Assembly (NCBI RefSeq): GCF_007981265.1
Contig: NZ_CP034363.1
Coordinates: 1,426,001-1,490,000, forward strand
Origin: Pantoea sp. CCBC3-3-1
GTDB lineage: Bacteria; Pseudomonadota; Gammaproteobacteria; Enterobacterales; Enterobacteriaceae
Reading direction: 5' to 3'
Length of the DNA stretch: 64,000 nt
The notes below the pieces were generated by a model that was not told the DNA's origin, made no database searches, and saw nothing but the letters and a program-made list of their open reading frames with translations. A program made the translations under genes and the position numbers. This document shows positions 10,668-18,173 of this stretch, piece after piece (the first letter of the stretch is position 1; each line of letters starts with the position of its first letter).

Positions 10668-11960
10668 ATGAAGCAGGCATTACGTTTTGCACTAAGTTTC
10701 ATGATGCTGTTTGTCGCCGTGGCGCATGCAGAAGTTCGCATTGAAATTACTCAGGGTGTTAACACCGCGCGTCCTATCGGCGTCGTGCCTTTTAAATGGG
10801 CAGGCCCGGGTGCAGCGCCGGAAGACATTGGCGGTATCGTTGCGGCAGATTTGCGCAACAGCGGTAAATTCAATCCTCTGGATCGTGCGCGTTTACCTCA
10901 GCAGCCCACCACAGCGGCAGAAGTTCAGCCAGCTGCATGGACTGCGCTGGGTATTGATGCGGTTGTTGTTGGTCAGGTTCAGCCTGGCGCAGACGGCAGC
11001 TACACCGTCTCTTACCAGCTGGTAGATACCTCCGGCAATCCGGGTGCTGTGCTGGCTCAGAATCAGTTCAAAGTGACTAAGCAGTGGTTGCGCTTTGCCG
11101 CGCACACCGCCAGTGATGAATCTTTTGAAAAGCTGACCGGTATCAAAGGCGCATTCCGTACGCGTATCGCCTATGTGGTGCAGACTAACGGCGGTCAGTT
11201 CCCATACGAGCTGCGCGTGTCTGACTACGACGGTTATAACCAGTTTGTCGTCCATCGCTCGCCTCAGCCGCTGATGTCTCCGGCCTGGTCGAAAGACGGT
11301 AGCAAACTCGCTTACGTTACCTTTGAGAGCGGTAAATCTGCGCTGGTCGTGCAGACGCTGGCGAATGGAGCCATTAAGCAGGTCGCTTCCTTCCCACGCC
11401 ATAACGGTGCGCCTTCGTTCTCTCCAGATGGCAGTAAACTGGCATTTGCATTGTCGAAAAGCGGCAGCCTGAACCTGTACGTGATGGACCTGGCTTCTGG
11501 TCAGATCAACCAGATCACCGACGGTCGCTACAACAGTACTGAACCGACCTGGTTCCCGGATAGCCAGAGTCTGGCCTACACTTCCGACCAGGCAGGACGT
11601 CCGCAAATTTATAAAATCAGCGCTAACGGCGGCGCGGCACAACGTCTGACCTGGGAAGGTGGACAGAATCAGGATGCCGATGTCAGCTCTGATGGGAAAT
11701 CACTGGTGATGATTAGCACCAACGGCGGTGCGCAACACGTCGCCAGACAAGATCTGGAAACGGGAGCCGTTCAACAATTAACGGACACGTTCCTGGATGA
11801 AACGCCAAGCATGGCACCAAACGGCACCATGGTAATCTACAGCTCTACGCAGGGCATGGGTTCCGTACTGCAGTTGGTTTCAACTGACGGGCGTTTCAAA
11901 GCGCGTCTTCCGGCAACTGATGGACAGGTCAAATTTCCTGCCTGGTCGCCGTATCTGTGA
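10668..11960 (+). CDS. tolB: Tol-Pal system translocation protein TolB
   Basis: Periplasmic protein of 430 aa, the E. coli length. A signal peptide of about 21 residues (ends VAHA) is followed by an N-terminal alpha/beta domain and a six-bladed beta-propeller at about 165-430, seen as repeats of the type [24 protein letters not shown] and [12 protein letters not shown]. It binds Pal through the propeller and TolA through its N-terminus. ATG 10668 lies behind AAGGGAGAA. The 107-base gap before it contains a hairpin and probably a secondary promoter, as in E. coli. Confidence 0.96.
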   Translation: MKQALRFALSFMMLFVAVAHAEVRIEITQGVNTARPIGVVPFKWAGPGAAPEDIGGIVAADLRNSGKFNPLDRARLPQQPTTAAEVQPAAWTALGIDAVVVGQVQPGADGSYTVSYQLVDTSGNPGAVLAQNQFKVTKQWLRFAAHTASDESFEKLTGIKGAFRTRIAYVVQTNGGQFPYELRVSDYDGYNQFVVHRSPQPLMSPAWSKDGSKLAYVTFESGKSALVVQTLANGAIKQVASFPRHNGAPSFSPDGSKLAFALSKSGSLNLYVMDLASGQINQITDGRYNSTEPTWFPDSQSLAYTSDQAGRPQIYKISANGGAAQRLTWEGGQNQDADVSSDGKSLVMISTNGGAQHVARQDLETGAVQQLTDTFLDETPSMAPNGTMVIYSSTQGMGSVLQLVSTDGRFKARLPATDGQVKFPAWSPYL

Positions 11961-11999
11961 TGCATTTAAAAATGTGCAAACAATAATAGGATTGTAGAA

Positions 12000-12530
12000 A
12001 TGCAACTGAATAAAGTGCTGAAAGGCTTAATGCTGGCACTGCCAGTTATCGCAGTGGCTGCATGTAGCTCACACAAAAACAACAACAACGACCAGACCAA
12101 CGGTATGGGCGATGATGCAAACGGTAGCATGAACAGCGGCATGAACGGCAACGGCGGCAACATGTCGTCTGACGAGCAGGCGCGCCTGCAAATGCAGGAA
12201 CTGCAGAGAAACAACATCGTTTACTTCGGCCTGGACAAATTTGATATCCAGTCTGAATTCGCACAGATGCTGGATTCTCACGCGACTTTCCTGCGTAACA
12301 ACCCGTCATACAAAGTGACCGTAGAAGGTCACGCGGATGAGCGCGGTACGCCAGAGTACAACATCGCCCTGGGCGAACGTCGTGCAACTGCCGTTAAAAT
12401 GTACCTGCAAGGTAAAGGCGTTTCTGCTGACCAGATCTCTATCGTTTCTTACGGTAAAGAGAAGCCAGCTGTACTGGGCCACGACGAAGCGGCTTATGCC
12501 AAAAACCGTCGTGCCGTACTGGTATACTAA
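12000..12530 (+). CDS. pal: Peptidoglycan-associated lipoprotein Pal
   Basis: Outer-membrane lipoprotein of 176 aa. The lipobox VAAC puts the lipidated cysteine at C22, followed by a low-complexity Asn/Gly/Met-rich tether at about 25-60 and an OmpA-like peptidoglycan-binding domain at about 65-176 with the motif [14 protein letters not shown]. It anchors the outer membrane to the wall and helps constriction during division. It sits between tolB and cpoB. Confidence 0.97.
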   Translation: MQLNKVLKGLMLALPVIAVAACSSHKNNNNDQTNGMGDDANGSMNSGMNGNGGNMSSDEQARLQMQELQRNNIVYFGLDKFDIQSEFAQMLDSHATFLRNNPSYKVTVEGHADERGTPEYNIALGERRATAVKMYLQGKGVSADQISIVSYGKEKPAVLGHDEAAYAKNRRAVLVY

Positions 12531-12539
12531 GAGAATCAC

Positions 12540-13328
12540 ATGATTAGTAACTTCAGACTTCACTTGCTGAGTCTGTCGTTACTGGTTGGCGTAGCGGCCC
12601 CCTGGGCCGCTAATGCCGAGGCGTCAATCAGTAACGTAGGTTCAGGCTCGGTCGATGACCGCGTCACCACGCTTGAGCGTATCTCCAATGCTCAGGGACA
12701 GCTTCTTCAACAGCTTCAGCAACAGCTCTCCGACACCCAGCGCGATATCGACTCACTCCGTGGTCAGATCCAGGAAAATCAATATCAGCTGAACCAGGTC
12801 ACCGAGCGGCAAAAAAATATTTACCAGCAGCTAGACACGCTAAGCAGCAGCGGTGCCAGCGTGTCCCAGGCCGCTTCTGGCGATGCCAGTGCACCTGCGG
12901 CAGGCGGAACGTCAGCACCTGCTGATAACGCCGCGGCGGCGCCAACGCAAAGCGGGGATGCGAATACCGATTACAATGCCGCCGTTGCATTAGTATTGGA
13001 AAAAAAGCAGTTTGACCAGGCAATCGCTGCCTTTCAGGCTTTTGTGAAGAAGTACCCGGATTCAACGTATCAGCCAAACGCGAATTACTGGCTGGGACAG
13101 CTGAATTACAACAAAGGCAAAAAAGATGATGCGGCTTACTATTTTGCCACCGTGGTCAAAAAATACCCTAAATCACCGAAAAGTGCCGATGCGCTGTATA
13201 AGGTTGGGGTGATCATGCAGGAGAAAGGCGACAACGCGAAAGCGAAAGCGGTTTTCCAGCAGGTGGTCAAACAGTATCCAAACACGGATACAGCCAAACA
13301 AGCGCAAAAACGCGCTGCTGCGCTTTAA
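12540..13328 (+). CDS. cpoB: Cell division coordinator CpoB (YbgF)
   Basis: Periplasmic TolA partner that coordinates septal peptidoglycan synthesis with outer-membrane constriction. It has 262 aa: a signal peptide to about residue 26 (AANA), a trimerising coiled coil at about 35-95 rich in Q and L, an Ala/Ser/Pro linker, and TPR repeats at about 140-262 (AFVKKYPDSTYQPNANYWLGQ and similar). The start is 9 bases after pal. It is the last gene of the tol-pal operon and is followed by the tRNA cluster, as in E. coli. Confidence 0.95.
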   Translation: MISNFRLHLLSLSLLVGVAAPWAANAEASISNVGSGSVDDRVTTLERISNAQGQLLQQLQQQLSDTQRDIDSLRGQIQENQYQLNQVTERQKNIYQQLDTLSSSGASVSQAASGDASAPAAGGTSAPADNAAAAPTQSGDANTDYNAAVALVLEKKQFDQAIAAFQAFVKKYPDSTYQPNANYWLGQLNYNKGKKDDAAYYFATVVKKYPKSPKSADALYKVGVIMQEKGDNAKAKAVFQQVVKQYPNTDTAKQAQKRAAAL

Positions 13329-13414
13329 ATGTCGAACTTTAGCCTGATATCGCATGAATTGTGGTCCAGTCGGGTGAAAGTCAGACAGTTGAACGGGTTA
13401 TCTGAAAATAGTGG

Positions 13415-13442
13415 TTGCGCTGAATCGGTAAATCAGTAATAT
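13415..13442 (+). promoter_or_regulatory. Candidate promoter of the tRNA operon
   Basis: TTGCGC (13415-13420) and TAATAT (13437-13442) are spaced by 16 bases, and a GC-rich stretch (GCCGCCG) follows, as in stringently controlled tRNA promoters. It lies 50 bases before the first tRNA. Confidence 0.45.
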
Positions 13443-13492
13443 ATGCCGCCGTTGCCGGGACATATGTTAAAACGTTTTGACAGCGCAAAAGT

Positions 13493-13568
13493 GGGTCGTT
13501 AGCTCAGTTGGTAGAGCAGTTGACTTTTAATCAATTGGTCGCAGGTTCGAATCCTGCACGACCCACCA
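13493..13568 (+). tRNA. tRNA-Lys (anticodon TTT), copy 1
   Basis: A 76-base cloverleaf: acceptor GGGTCGT/ACGACCC, anticodon loop CTTTTAA with TTT, T-arm GCAGGTTCGAATCCTGC, and encoded CCA end. It corresponds to the lysT-type genes of E. coli downstream of cpoB. Confidence 0.98.
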
Positions 13569-13599
13569 CTTTAAAGTTTCAGGCAGTACCGCTCGATGC

Positions 13600-13675
13600 G
13601 GGTCGTTAGCTCAGTTGGTAGAGCAGTTGACTTTTAATCAATTGGTCGCAGGTTCGAATCCTGCACGACCCACCA
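13600..13675 (+). tRNA. tRNA-Lys (anticodon TTT), copy 2
   Basis: Identical over all 76 bases to the first tRNA-Lys; encoded CCA. The 31-base spacer before it differs from the other spacers. Confidence 0.98.
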
Positions 13676-13733
13676 TTATTCAGCAAGTTTCAGGCGCTGA
13701 ACGATAGCATCAAAACGGCGAGCACCGCACAGC

Positions 13734-13809
13734 GGGTCGTTAGCTCAGTTGGTAGAGCAGTTGACTTTTAATCAATTGGTCGCAGGTTCGAATCCTGCAC
13801 GACCCACCA
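13734..13809 (+). tRNA. tRNA-Lys (anticodon TTT), copy 3
   Basis: Identical 76-base copy with encoded CCA, separated from copy 2 by 58 bases. Confidence 0.98.
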
Positions 13810-13898
13810 CTTTAAAAGTGAAAGCAGTAGTCAGGCGTGAAGGATTTGAACCTCTCTCAGGTTTCTGTTCAACACGGCAGTATCAGAAGTACCGAAGT

Positions 13899-13974
13899 GG
13901 GTGATTAGCTCAGTTGGTAGAGCATCTCCTTTACACGGAGGGGGTCGGCGGTTCGAGCCCGTCATCACCCACCA
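13899..13974 (+). tRNA. tRNA-Val (anticodon TAC)
   Basis: A 76-base cloverleaf with acceptor GGGTGAT/ATCACCC, anticodon stem CTCCT/GGAGG around TAC, T-arm GGCGGTTCGAGCCCGTC and encoded CCA. It matches the valT/valZ type of the E. coli lysT operon. Confidence 0.98.
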
Positions 13975-13978
13975 CTTC

Positions 13979-14054
13979 GGGTCGTTAGCTCAGTTGGTAG
14001 AGCAGTTGACTTTTAATCAATTGGTCGCAGGTTCGAATCCTGCACGACCCACCA
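13979..14054 (+). tRNA. tRNA-Lys (anticodon TTT), copy 4
   Basis: Fourth identical copy, only four bases after tRNA-Val. Its 3' end is repeated 155 bases downstream as part of the tail repeat. Confidence 0.98.
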
Positions 14055-14061
14055 ATGTAGA

Positions 14062-14085
14062 AAGGCGCCCTAAAGGCGCCTTTTT
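14062..14085 (+). terminator. Intrinsic terminator of the tRNA operon, copy 1
   Basis: The stem AAGGCGCC/GGCGCCTT has loop CTAAA and five T residues. It lies seven bases after the last tRNA. Confidence 0.9.
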
Positions 14086-14216
14086 GCTATGCGTCATTCG
14101 TCAGGGTTCGAACCTGCAGCAGGTCGGGTCGACCAGAGGGAGACAACATTGCCGCAGGCAATGGCCCGAAGGGCGAGGCTTTAGCCGAGTCATCCTGCAC
14201 GACCCACCAATGTAGA

Positions 14217-14240
14217 AAGGCGCCCTAAAGGCGCCTTTTT
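14217..14240 (+). terminator. Intrinsic terminator of the tRNA operon, copy 2
   Basis: Exact copy of the terminator 155 bases upstream, part of the tail repeat. It would catch readthrough from copy 1. Confidence 0.88.
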
Positions 14241-14294
14241 GCTTTTCTGCGTTTGTAGCATCGTCTAAAAAACCAAAAACCAAATTACGAGTCT

Positions 14295-14400
14295 GGCGCC
14301 AGTAAGGGGCAGAATACCGGCTCGCCGTGAATCCCTCCCGGGAGGCTTAACTGGCGCGTCCCTGCGCCAGATACCCGGCTTATCTGCCCCTTACTGCCGC
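14295..14400. repeat. Palindromic intergenic element, type I, copy 1
   Basis: The outer arms are imperfect inverted repeats around CAGTAAGGGGCAGA (14300-14313) and its complement (14381-14394). Inside are a perfect 12-base palindrome CCTCCCGGGAGG (14334-14345) and a 7-base stem CTGGCGC/GCGCCAG (14351-14370). The inner half is related, in opposite orientation, to the element at 14528-14630. It is probably a REP/BIME-like element; no coding potential was seen. Confidence 0.75.
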
Positions 14401-14527
14401 CCGCAAACAATTGTGTCGTCTGTACGCAAATCAATTCCCATTATAACTTATCCGTTAGCCGCTATTTAAAAGCAGAGCCCTGCACCAGTCCAACAGCGAT
14501 TTTGACAGCAGCACCGCTGTTTAAAGC

Positions 14528-14630
14528 AGGAAGGGCGGGCCGGATAAGCGGACCGTGACGCGCAGGGACGCGCGTCTCGAGCCTACAGGGAGGTATTTAC
14601 GGCGAGTCCGAGTTCCGGCCCGCCCTTCCT
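14528..14630. repeat. Palindromic intergenic element, type I, copy 2
   Basis: The outer arms are 17-base perfect inverted repeats (AGGAAGGGCGGGCCGGA at 14528-14544 and its complement at 14614-14630). The interior shares GCGCAGGGACGCGC, AGCCT, GGGAGG and ACGGCGAG with the reverse complement of the copy at 14295-14400, while the outer arms are unrelated in sequence. Confidence 0.8.
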
Positions 14631-14656
14631 CGCAGACGCCTGAGCCAAAGCGACTT

Positions 14657-14800
14657 ACCCAGCCCACAGCGCTCACCCAGCCCACAGCGTTCACCCAGCC
14701 CACAGCACTCACCCAGCCCACAGCGCTCACCCAGCCCACAGCGTTCACCCAGCCCACAGCACTCACCCAGCCCACAGCGCTCACCTAATCCACAGCAATC
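14657..14800. repeat. 18-bp tandem repeat with a 54-bp higher-order period
   Basis: Seven head-to-tail units of ACCCAGCCCACAGC followed by GCTC, GTTC or ACTC, then one degenerate unit. The variable tetranucleotide cycles in strict order GCTC-GTTC-ACTC-GCTC-GTTC-ACTC-GCTC, so the true repeat is 54 bases. The unit length is a multiple of three, so open frames run through it on both strands, but none has a ribosome site or a recognisable protein. It ends 16 bases before the stop of the AlkA fusion gene. Confidence 0.9.
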
Positions 14801-14815
14801 ATCACCCACAACCCG

Positions 14816-16273
14816 CTACCCAACTTTACCCGGCGTCAAATTTTTCCAGATATGCATCACCGCATAGCTCCGCCATGGACGCCAGGCCTGCGACAGCTGT
14901 TCCGCTTCCTTCGCCGTCACGCCGCCCAGATTTTTCCTCACAACGATATCGCTTGCAGGAAAGGCATCAGGCCAGCGCAGAGCACGCATAGCAATATACT
15001 GCGCAGTCCAGTCGCCAATGCCCGGCAGCGACGTCAGCAACATAATCGCCCGATCGGGCTGCATCACAACATCAGACAGCAGCGCTTTACTCACGCAGGC
15101 TTCGGCGAGCGCCAACACGGCCCGGGCACGTGCGCCAACGATGCCCAGGCTGGCGATTTCATCCGCCGAAACGGTGATCAAACGTTCAGGTATGGGCGAA
15201 AGATGAGTGAGTTCTGGAAAAGGCGTTTCGATTGGCGTGCCAAAAGCATCCGCAAACCGCCCGCCCAGCGTGGTGGCCGCTTGAACACTAATCTGTTGCC
15301 CGAGGATCGCCCGAACCGCCATTTCAAAATTATCGAACGCGCCAGGCACCCTGAGGCCTGGATCTTTTGACAGGCTTTCACCTAACCGCGGATCTTGCTG
15401 CAAATGGGCAACGATCAACGCCGGATGCGCATCCAAATCAAATAAATTTCTTAAGCGGCCGAGCAGCGCAGGTAAAACCGGCGTCAGTGAATGGGTAAAC
15501 TCAACTTTCAGCGCATTCGTTACCTGTACCACACGAATCCATCCCGTATGCTCTCCCAGACGCACCGTACGGGCGTAACTGATGTTATCGACACTCTCTA
15601 CGCCTTTAATCGCTCGCTTGCTTAAAAAGCTTAACAGGCTTGCCCAGTCAAAAGGAGGCCGGTAGGTTAGCAGCAGCGAAGAGGTATCACCGGCAACCGC
15701 AACCGTATCTGCTGTGAGAGAGTTACGCAGGCGGCTGGGCGGCATGCGATAACGCGTGTTAAAAACGTCGTTAAAGCGCCTTAAGCTGGCGAAACCGCTG
15801 GCAAAAGCAATATCGGTAATCGGCAGTGTGGTTTCGGTAAGCAATTGTTTAGCCAGCAGCAATCGACGCGTTTGTTTCAACTCCACCGGTGAAACGCCCA
15901 GCTCCTTGTGTACGATGCGTCGGAGCTGGCGCAGGCTGAGCGAAAACTGCGAGGCGATTTTTTCGAGACTGCTGGTATTTTCCAATACGCCTTCTTCAAT
16001 TCGCTGAACAAGCAACGTGGCGATACGATGGCTGCTATCCACCGGCGCATTGCCTGGCGCCAGCTCGGGACGGCAGCGTAAACAGGGACGGAAAGCGGCT
16101 TTCTCTGCCGCTTCGGCGCTGGCAAAAAACAGACAATTTTTAGCCAGCGGCGCTTTTACCGGACAAATGGGGCGGCAATAAATACCGGTTGAGGTCACGC
16201 CAACGAAAAAGACGCCGTCGAAGCGACTGTCGCGGGAAGTAAGCGCCTGATAAGCTATTTTTTCATCAATCAT
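14816..16273 (-). CDS. Ada-type sensor / AraC regulator / AlkA DNA glycosylase fusion
   Basis: A 485-aa fusion of alkylation-response parts. Residues 1-75 are an Ada-like zinc domain with the four cysteine ligands (C33, C37, C64, C67) that in E. coli Ada accept methyl groups from phosphotriesters. Residues 80-180 are an AraC-type DNA-binding domain. The remainder is an AlkA-like 3-methyladenine glycosylase with a helix-hairpin-helix LPGIGDWTAQY and the probable catalytic aspartate D442. There is no O6-methylguanine transferase domain; that activity is supplied by ogt, divergently transcribed. It probably removes alkylated bases and may activate the alkylation response, including its own gene. 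Domain identities are seen in the sequence; the regulation is inferred. Confidence 0.88.
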   Translation of the reverse strand: MIDEKIAYQALTSRDSRFDGVFFVGVTSTGIYCRPICPVKAPLAKNCLFFASAEAAEKAAFRPCLRCRPELAPGNAPVDSSHRIATLLVQRIEEGVLENTSSLEKIASQFSLSLRQLRRIVHKELGVSPVELKQTRRLLLAKQLLTETTLPITDIAFASGFASLRRFNDVFNTRYRMPPSRLRNSLTADTVAVAGDTSSLLLTYRPPFDWASLLSFLSKRAIKGVESVDNISYARTVRLGEHTGWIRVVQVTNALKVEFTHSLTPVLPALLGRLRNLFDLDAHPALIVAHLQQDPRLGESLSKDPGLRVPGAFDNFEMAVRAILGQQISVQAATTLGGRFADAFGTPIETPFPELTHLSPIPERLITVSADEIASLGIVGARARAVLALAEACVSKALLSDVVMQPDRAIMLLTSLPGIGDWTAQYIAMRALRWPDAFPASDIVVRKNLGGVTAKEAEQLSQAWRPWRSYAVMHIWKNLTPGKVG

Positions 16274-16333
16274 GGCATAATCCTGTAAGGCTGACGTTCA
16301 CAGCCTGGTCGGTTTTATGCGACGAAACTCGCT

Positions 16334-16375
16334 GTTTTCGGTCAGCTAACTTTATTTATTTGCATGACCGAAAAC
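16334..16375. promoter_or_regulatory. Candidate operator between alkA fusion and ogt
   Basis: A perfect 11-base inverted repeat, GTTTTCGGTCA (16334-16344) and TGACCGAAAAC (16365-16375). The centres are 31 bases apart, about three helical turns, in the 175-base gap between the divergent repair genes. The spacer holds an AT-rich stretch with GCAAAT on the minus strand, which loosely recalls an Ada box. The binding factor is unknown; the AraC domain of the fusion protein is the obvious candidate. Confidence 0.5.
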
Positions 16376-16448
16376 GGCGGGTATATCGCCCACCAACGCG
16401 GATAATAAGTTCTGTCAGATAACTGACCACAACCCCGGGAGCAGAACA

Positions 16449-16961
16449 ATGGACTATTTTTTTAAATTGTTGCCGTCGCCAGTTGGCGAACTGACGCTTA
16501 TCGCCAGCGACAACGGACTGGCCGCTATTCTGTGGGAAAATGAAAACCCGAAGCGCGTCAGAGCAATGATGCCTCAGGAAAATCCTTCTCATCCCATTTT
16601 GCTGGAGACGGAGCGCCAGCTGGCGGAATATTTCGCCGGTCAACGCCGCTGTTTTACCGTCAAGCTCGATTTTGTCGGCACCGAGTTTCAGAAGAAAGTC
16701 TGGGCCGCGCTGGTAGCTATCCCGTTTGGCGAGACACGCAGCTACGCTGAAATTGCTCGTCAGATTGGGCATCCTGCCGCTGTTCGGGCGGTCGGTGCTG
16801 CGAACGGTAAAAACCCGATCTCTATTATCGCGCCCTGTCATCGTGTCATTGGATCCAATGGCAAACTCACCGGTTTTGCCGGTGGCCTGACCGCTAAAGC
16901 CCTGCTGCTAAAAATCGAAGCCACCGCAAACAGTGCTGAAGAATTCACCCTCAGTGAATGA
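16449..16961 (+). CDS. ogt: Methylated-DNA-[protein]-cysteine S-methyltransferase
   Basis: Suicide repair enzyme that moves the alkyl group of O6-alkylguanine or O4-alkylthymine to its own cysteine. It has 170 aa with the active-site motif PCHRV (acceptor C130), the recognition helix with VRAVGAANGKNP, and the C-terminal GKLTGFAGGL segment. It matches the stand-alone Ogt type rather than the C-terminal half of Ada. It is divergent from the Ada/AlkA fusion gene across a short region with an inverted repeat, suggesting joint control. ATG 16449 lies behind GGGAG. Confidence 0.92.
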   Translation: MDYFFKLLPSPVGELTLIASDNGLAAILWENENPKRVRAMMPQENPSHPILLETERQLAEYFAGQRRCFTVKLDFVGTEFQKKVWAALVAIPFGETRSYAEIARQIGHPAAVRAVGAANGKNPISIIAPCHRVIGSNGKLTGFAGGLTAKALLLKIEATANSAEEFTLSE

Positions 16962-17021
16962 AAATGCTGCTGAAGAAGGTGGTAAAAATTTCAGCGACAG
17001 AGGCATAAAATTCAGCTATCG

Positions 17022-17039
17022 TGTTTAGCATATAAAACA
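17022..17039 (+). promoter_or_regulatory. Candidate NadR operator upstream of nadA
   Basis: TGTTTA-GCATAT-AAAACA matches 11 of 12 defined positions of the NadR box (TGTTTA, six bases, TAAACA). It lies 73 bases before the nadA start, where NadR represses nadA in E. coli and Salmonella. Confidence 0.6.
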
Positions 17040-17112
17040 AATTAAGCCAGTAATGGCTTTTGTAACCTGACTGAAGCTGGTTTGGTTAAGTTAAACAAAC
17101 GAGAGTGGTGCC

Positions 17113-18153
17113 ATGAGCCTGATGTTCGATCCCGAAACCGCCGTTTATCCTTTCCCGCCTAAACCTGCCCGTCTGTCGGCGGACGAAAAACAGTTTTACC
17201 GTACCAGGATCAAAACGCTGCTGAAAGAACGAAATGCGGTGATGGTGGCGCATTATTACACCGATCCGGAAATTCAGGCGCTGGCAGAGGAGACCGGTGG
17301 CTGCGTGGCCGACTCGCTGGAGATGGCTCGCTTTGGCAGCCAGCATGCCGCCAGCACGCTGCTGGTCGCTGGCGTGCGATTTATGGGTGAAACCGCCAAA
17401 ATACTCAGCCCGGAAAAAACCATTCTGATGCCGACGTTGCAGGCTGAATGTTCGCTGGATTTAGGCTGTCCGATTGACGAATTCAGCCGCTTCTGCGATG
17501 CGCATCCCGATCGTACCGTGGTGGTCTATGCCAATACGTCGGCGGCGGTTAAAGCACGCGCTGATTGGGTAGTGACCTCTAGTATAGCGGTTGAGCTGAT
17601 TGAACATCTGGACTCGCTGGGCGAAAAAATTATCTGGGCACCCGACCGCCATCTTGGGCAGTACGTCACCCGTCAGACGGGCGCAGATATTCTTTGCTGG
17701 CAGGGCGCCTGTATCGTGCACGATGAGTTTAAAACTCAGGCGCTGGCGCGGATGAAAGCGCTCTATCCTGATGCGGCAGTGCTGGTGCACCCGGAATCCC
17801 CGCAGGCGATTGTAGAACTGGCCGATGCCGTCGGTTCAACCAGCCAGTTAATCGCTGCGGCAAAACAGTTGCCGCAGCGGCAAATGATTGTGGCAACCGA
17901 TCGCGGTATCTTTTATAAAATGCAGCAGGCCTGTCCGGATAAGGAGCTGTTGGAGGCACCAACAGCGGGTGAGGGCGCAACCTGCCGCACCTGCGCGCAC
18001 TGTCCGTGGATGGCGATGAACGGCCTGAAAGCAATAGCAGAAGGTCTGGAGCAGGGCGGAAGTGCTCATGAAATACAGGTAGATGCCAAACTCCGTGAAG
18101 GCGCATTACTACCGTTAAACCGTATGCTAACCTTTGCGGCAACGTTAAAATAA
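17113..18153 (+). CDS. nadA: Quinolinate synthase
   Basis: Condenses iminoaspartate with dihydroxyacetone phosphate to quinolinate in de novo NAD synthesis. It has 346 aa and is cytoplasmic. The three iron-sulfur ligand cysteines of the family fall in [21 protein letters not shown] and [10 protein letters not shown]. The start ATG follows AGAGTGGTGCC. A NadR-like box lies upstream and pnuC starts 20 bases downstream, so synthesis and salvage of NAD precursors are probably co-transcribed. Confidence 0.96.
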   Translation: MSLMFDPETAVYPFPPKPARLSADEKQFYRTRIKTLLKERNAVMVAHYYTDPEIQALAEETGGCVADSLEMARFGSQHAASTLLVAGVRFMGETAKILSPEKTILMPTLQAECSLDLGCPIDEFSRFCDAHPDRTVVVYANTSAAVKARADWVVTSSIAVELIEHLDSLGEKIIWAPDRHLGQYVTRQTGADILCWQGACIVHDEFKTQALARMKALYPDAAVLVHPESPQAIVELADAVGSTSQLIAAAKQLPQRQMIVATDRGIFYKMQQACPDKELLEAPTAGEGATCRTCAHCPWMAMNGLKAIAEGLEQGGSAHEIQVDAKLREGALLPLNRMLTFAATLK

Positions 18154-18173
18154 ATCAGGATAACGACACTTAT

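Larger units (their letters stand above)
14037..14243 (+). repeat. tRNA-tail repeat: 3' tRNA-Lys fragment plus terminator, duplicated
   Basis: A 52-base segment at 14037-14088, made of the last 18 bases of tRNA-Lys copy 4 and the following terminator, recurs without change at 14192-14243. The 103 bases between the copies contain a T-arm-like GGTTCGAACC and several small inverted repeats. The arrangement resembles the rtT repeats behind E. coli tyrT, which also begin with a tRNA 3' end, but the sequence is different. Confidence 0.85.

Noticed and set aside
13493..14054. tRNA cluster as an integration site for a genomic island
   Set aside because: Flanking genes are syntenic with E. coli and no integrase or phage genes are present; the repeats downstream are short and non-coding.
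14101..14210. Possible sixth tRNA in the tail (T-arm-like motif and CCA end)
   Set aside because: No acceptor or anticodon stem can be folded; only 3' and T-arm pieces are present.
13901..14215. Open frame through the tRNA genes
   Set aside because: It covers tRNA-Val and tRNA-Lys and is an artefact of tRNA sequence.
14521..14788. Open frames on both strands through the 18-bp tandem repeat
   Set aside because: The unit is six codons long, so every frame stays open by arithmetic; no start context or homology.
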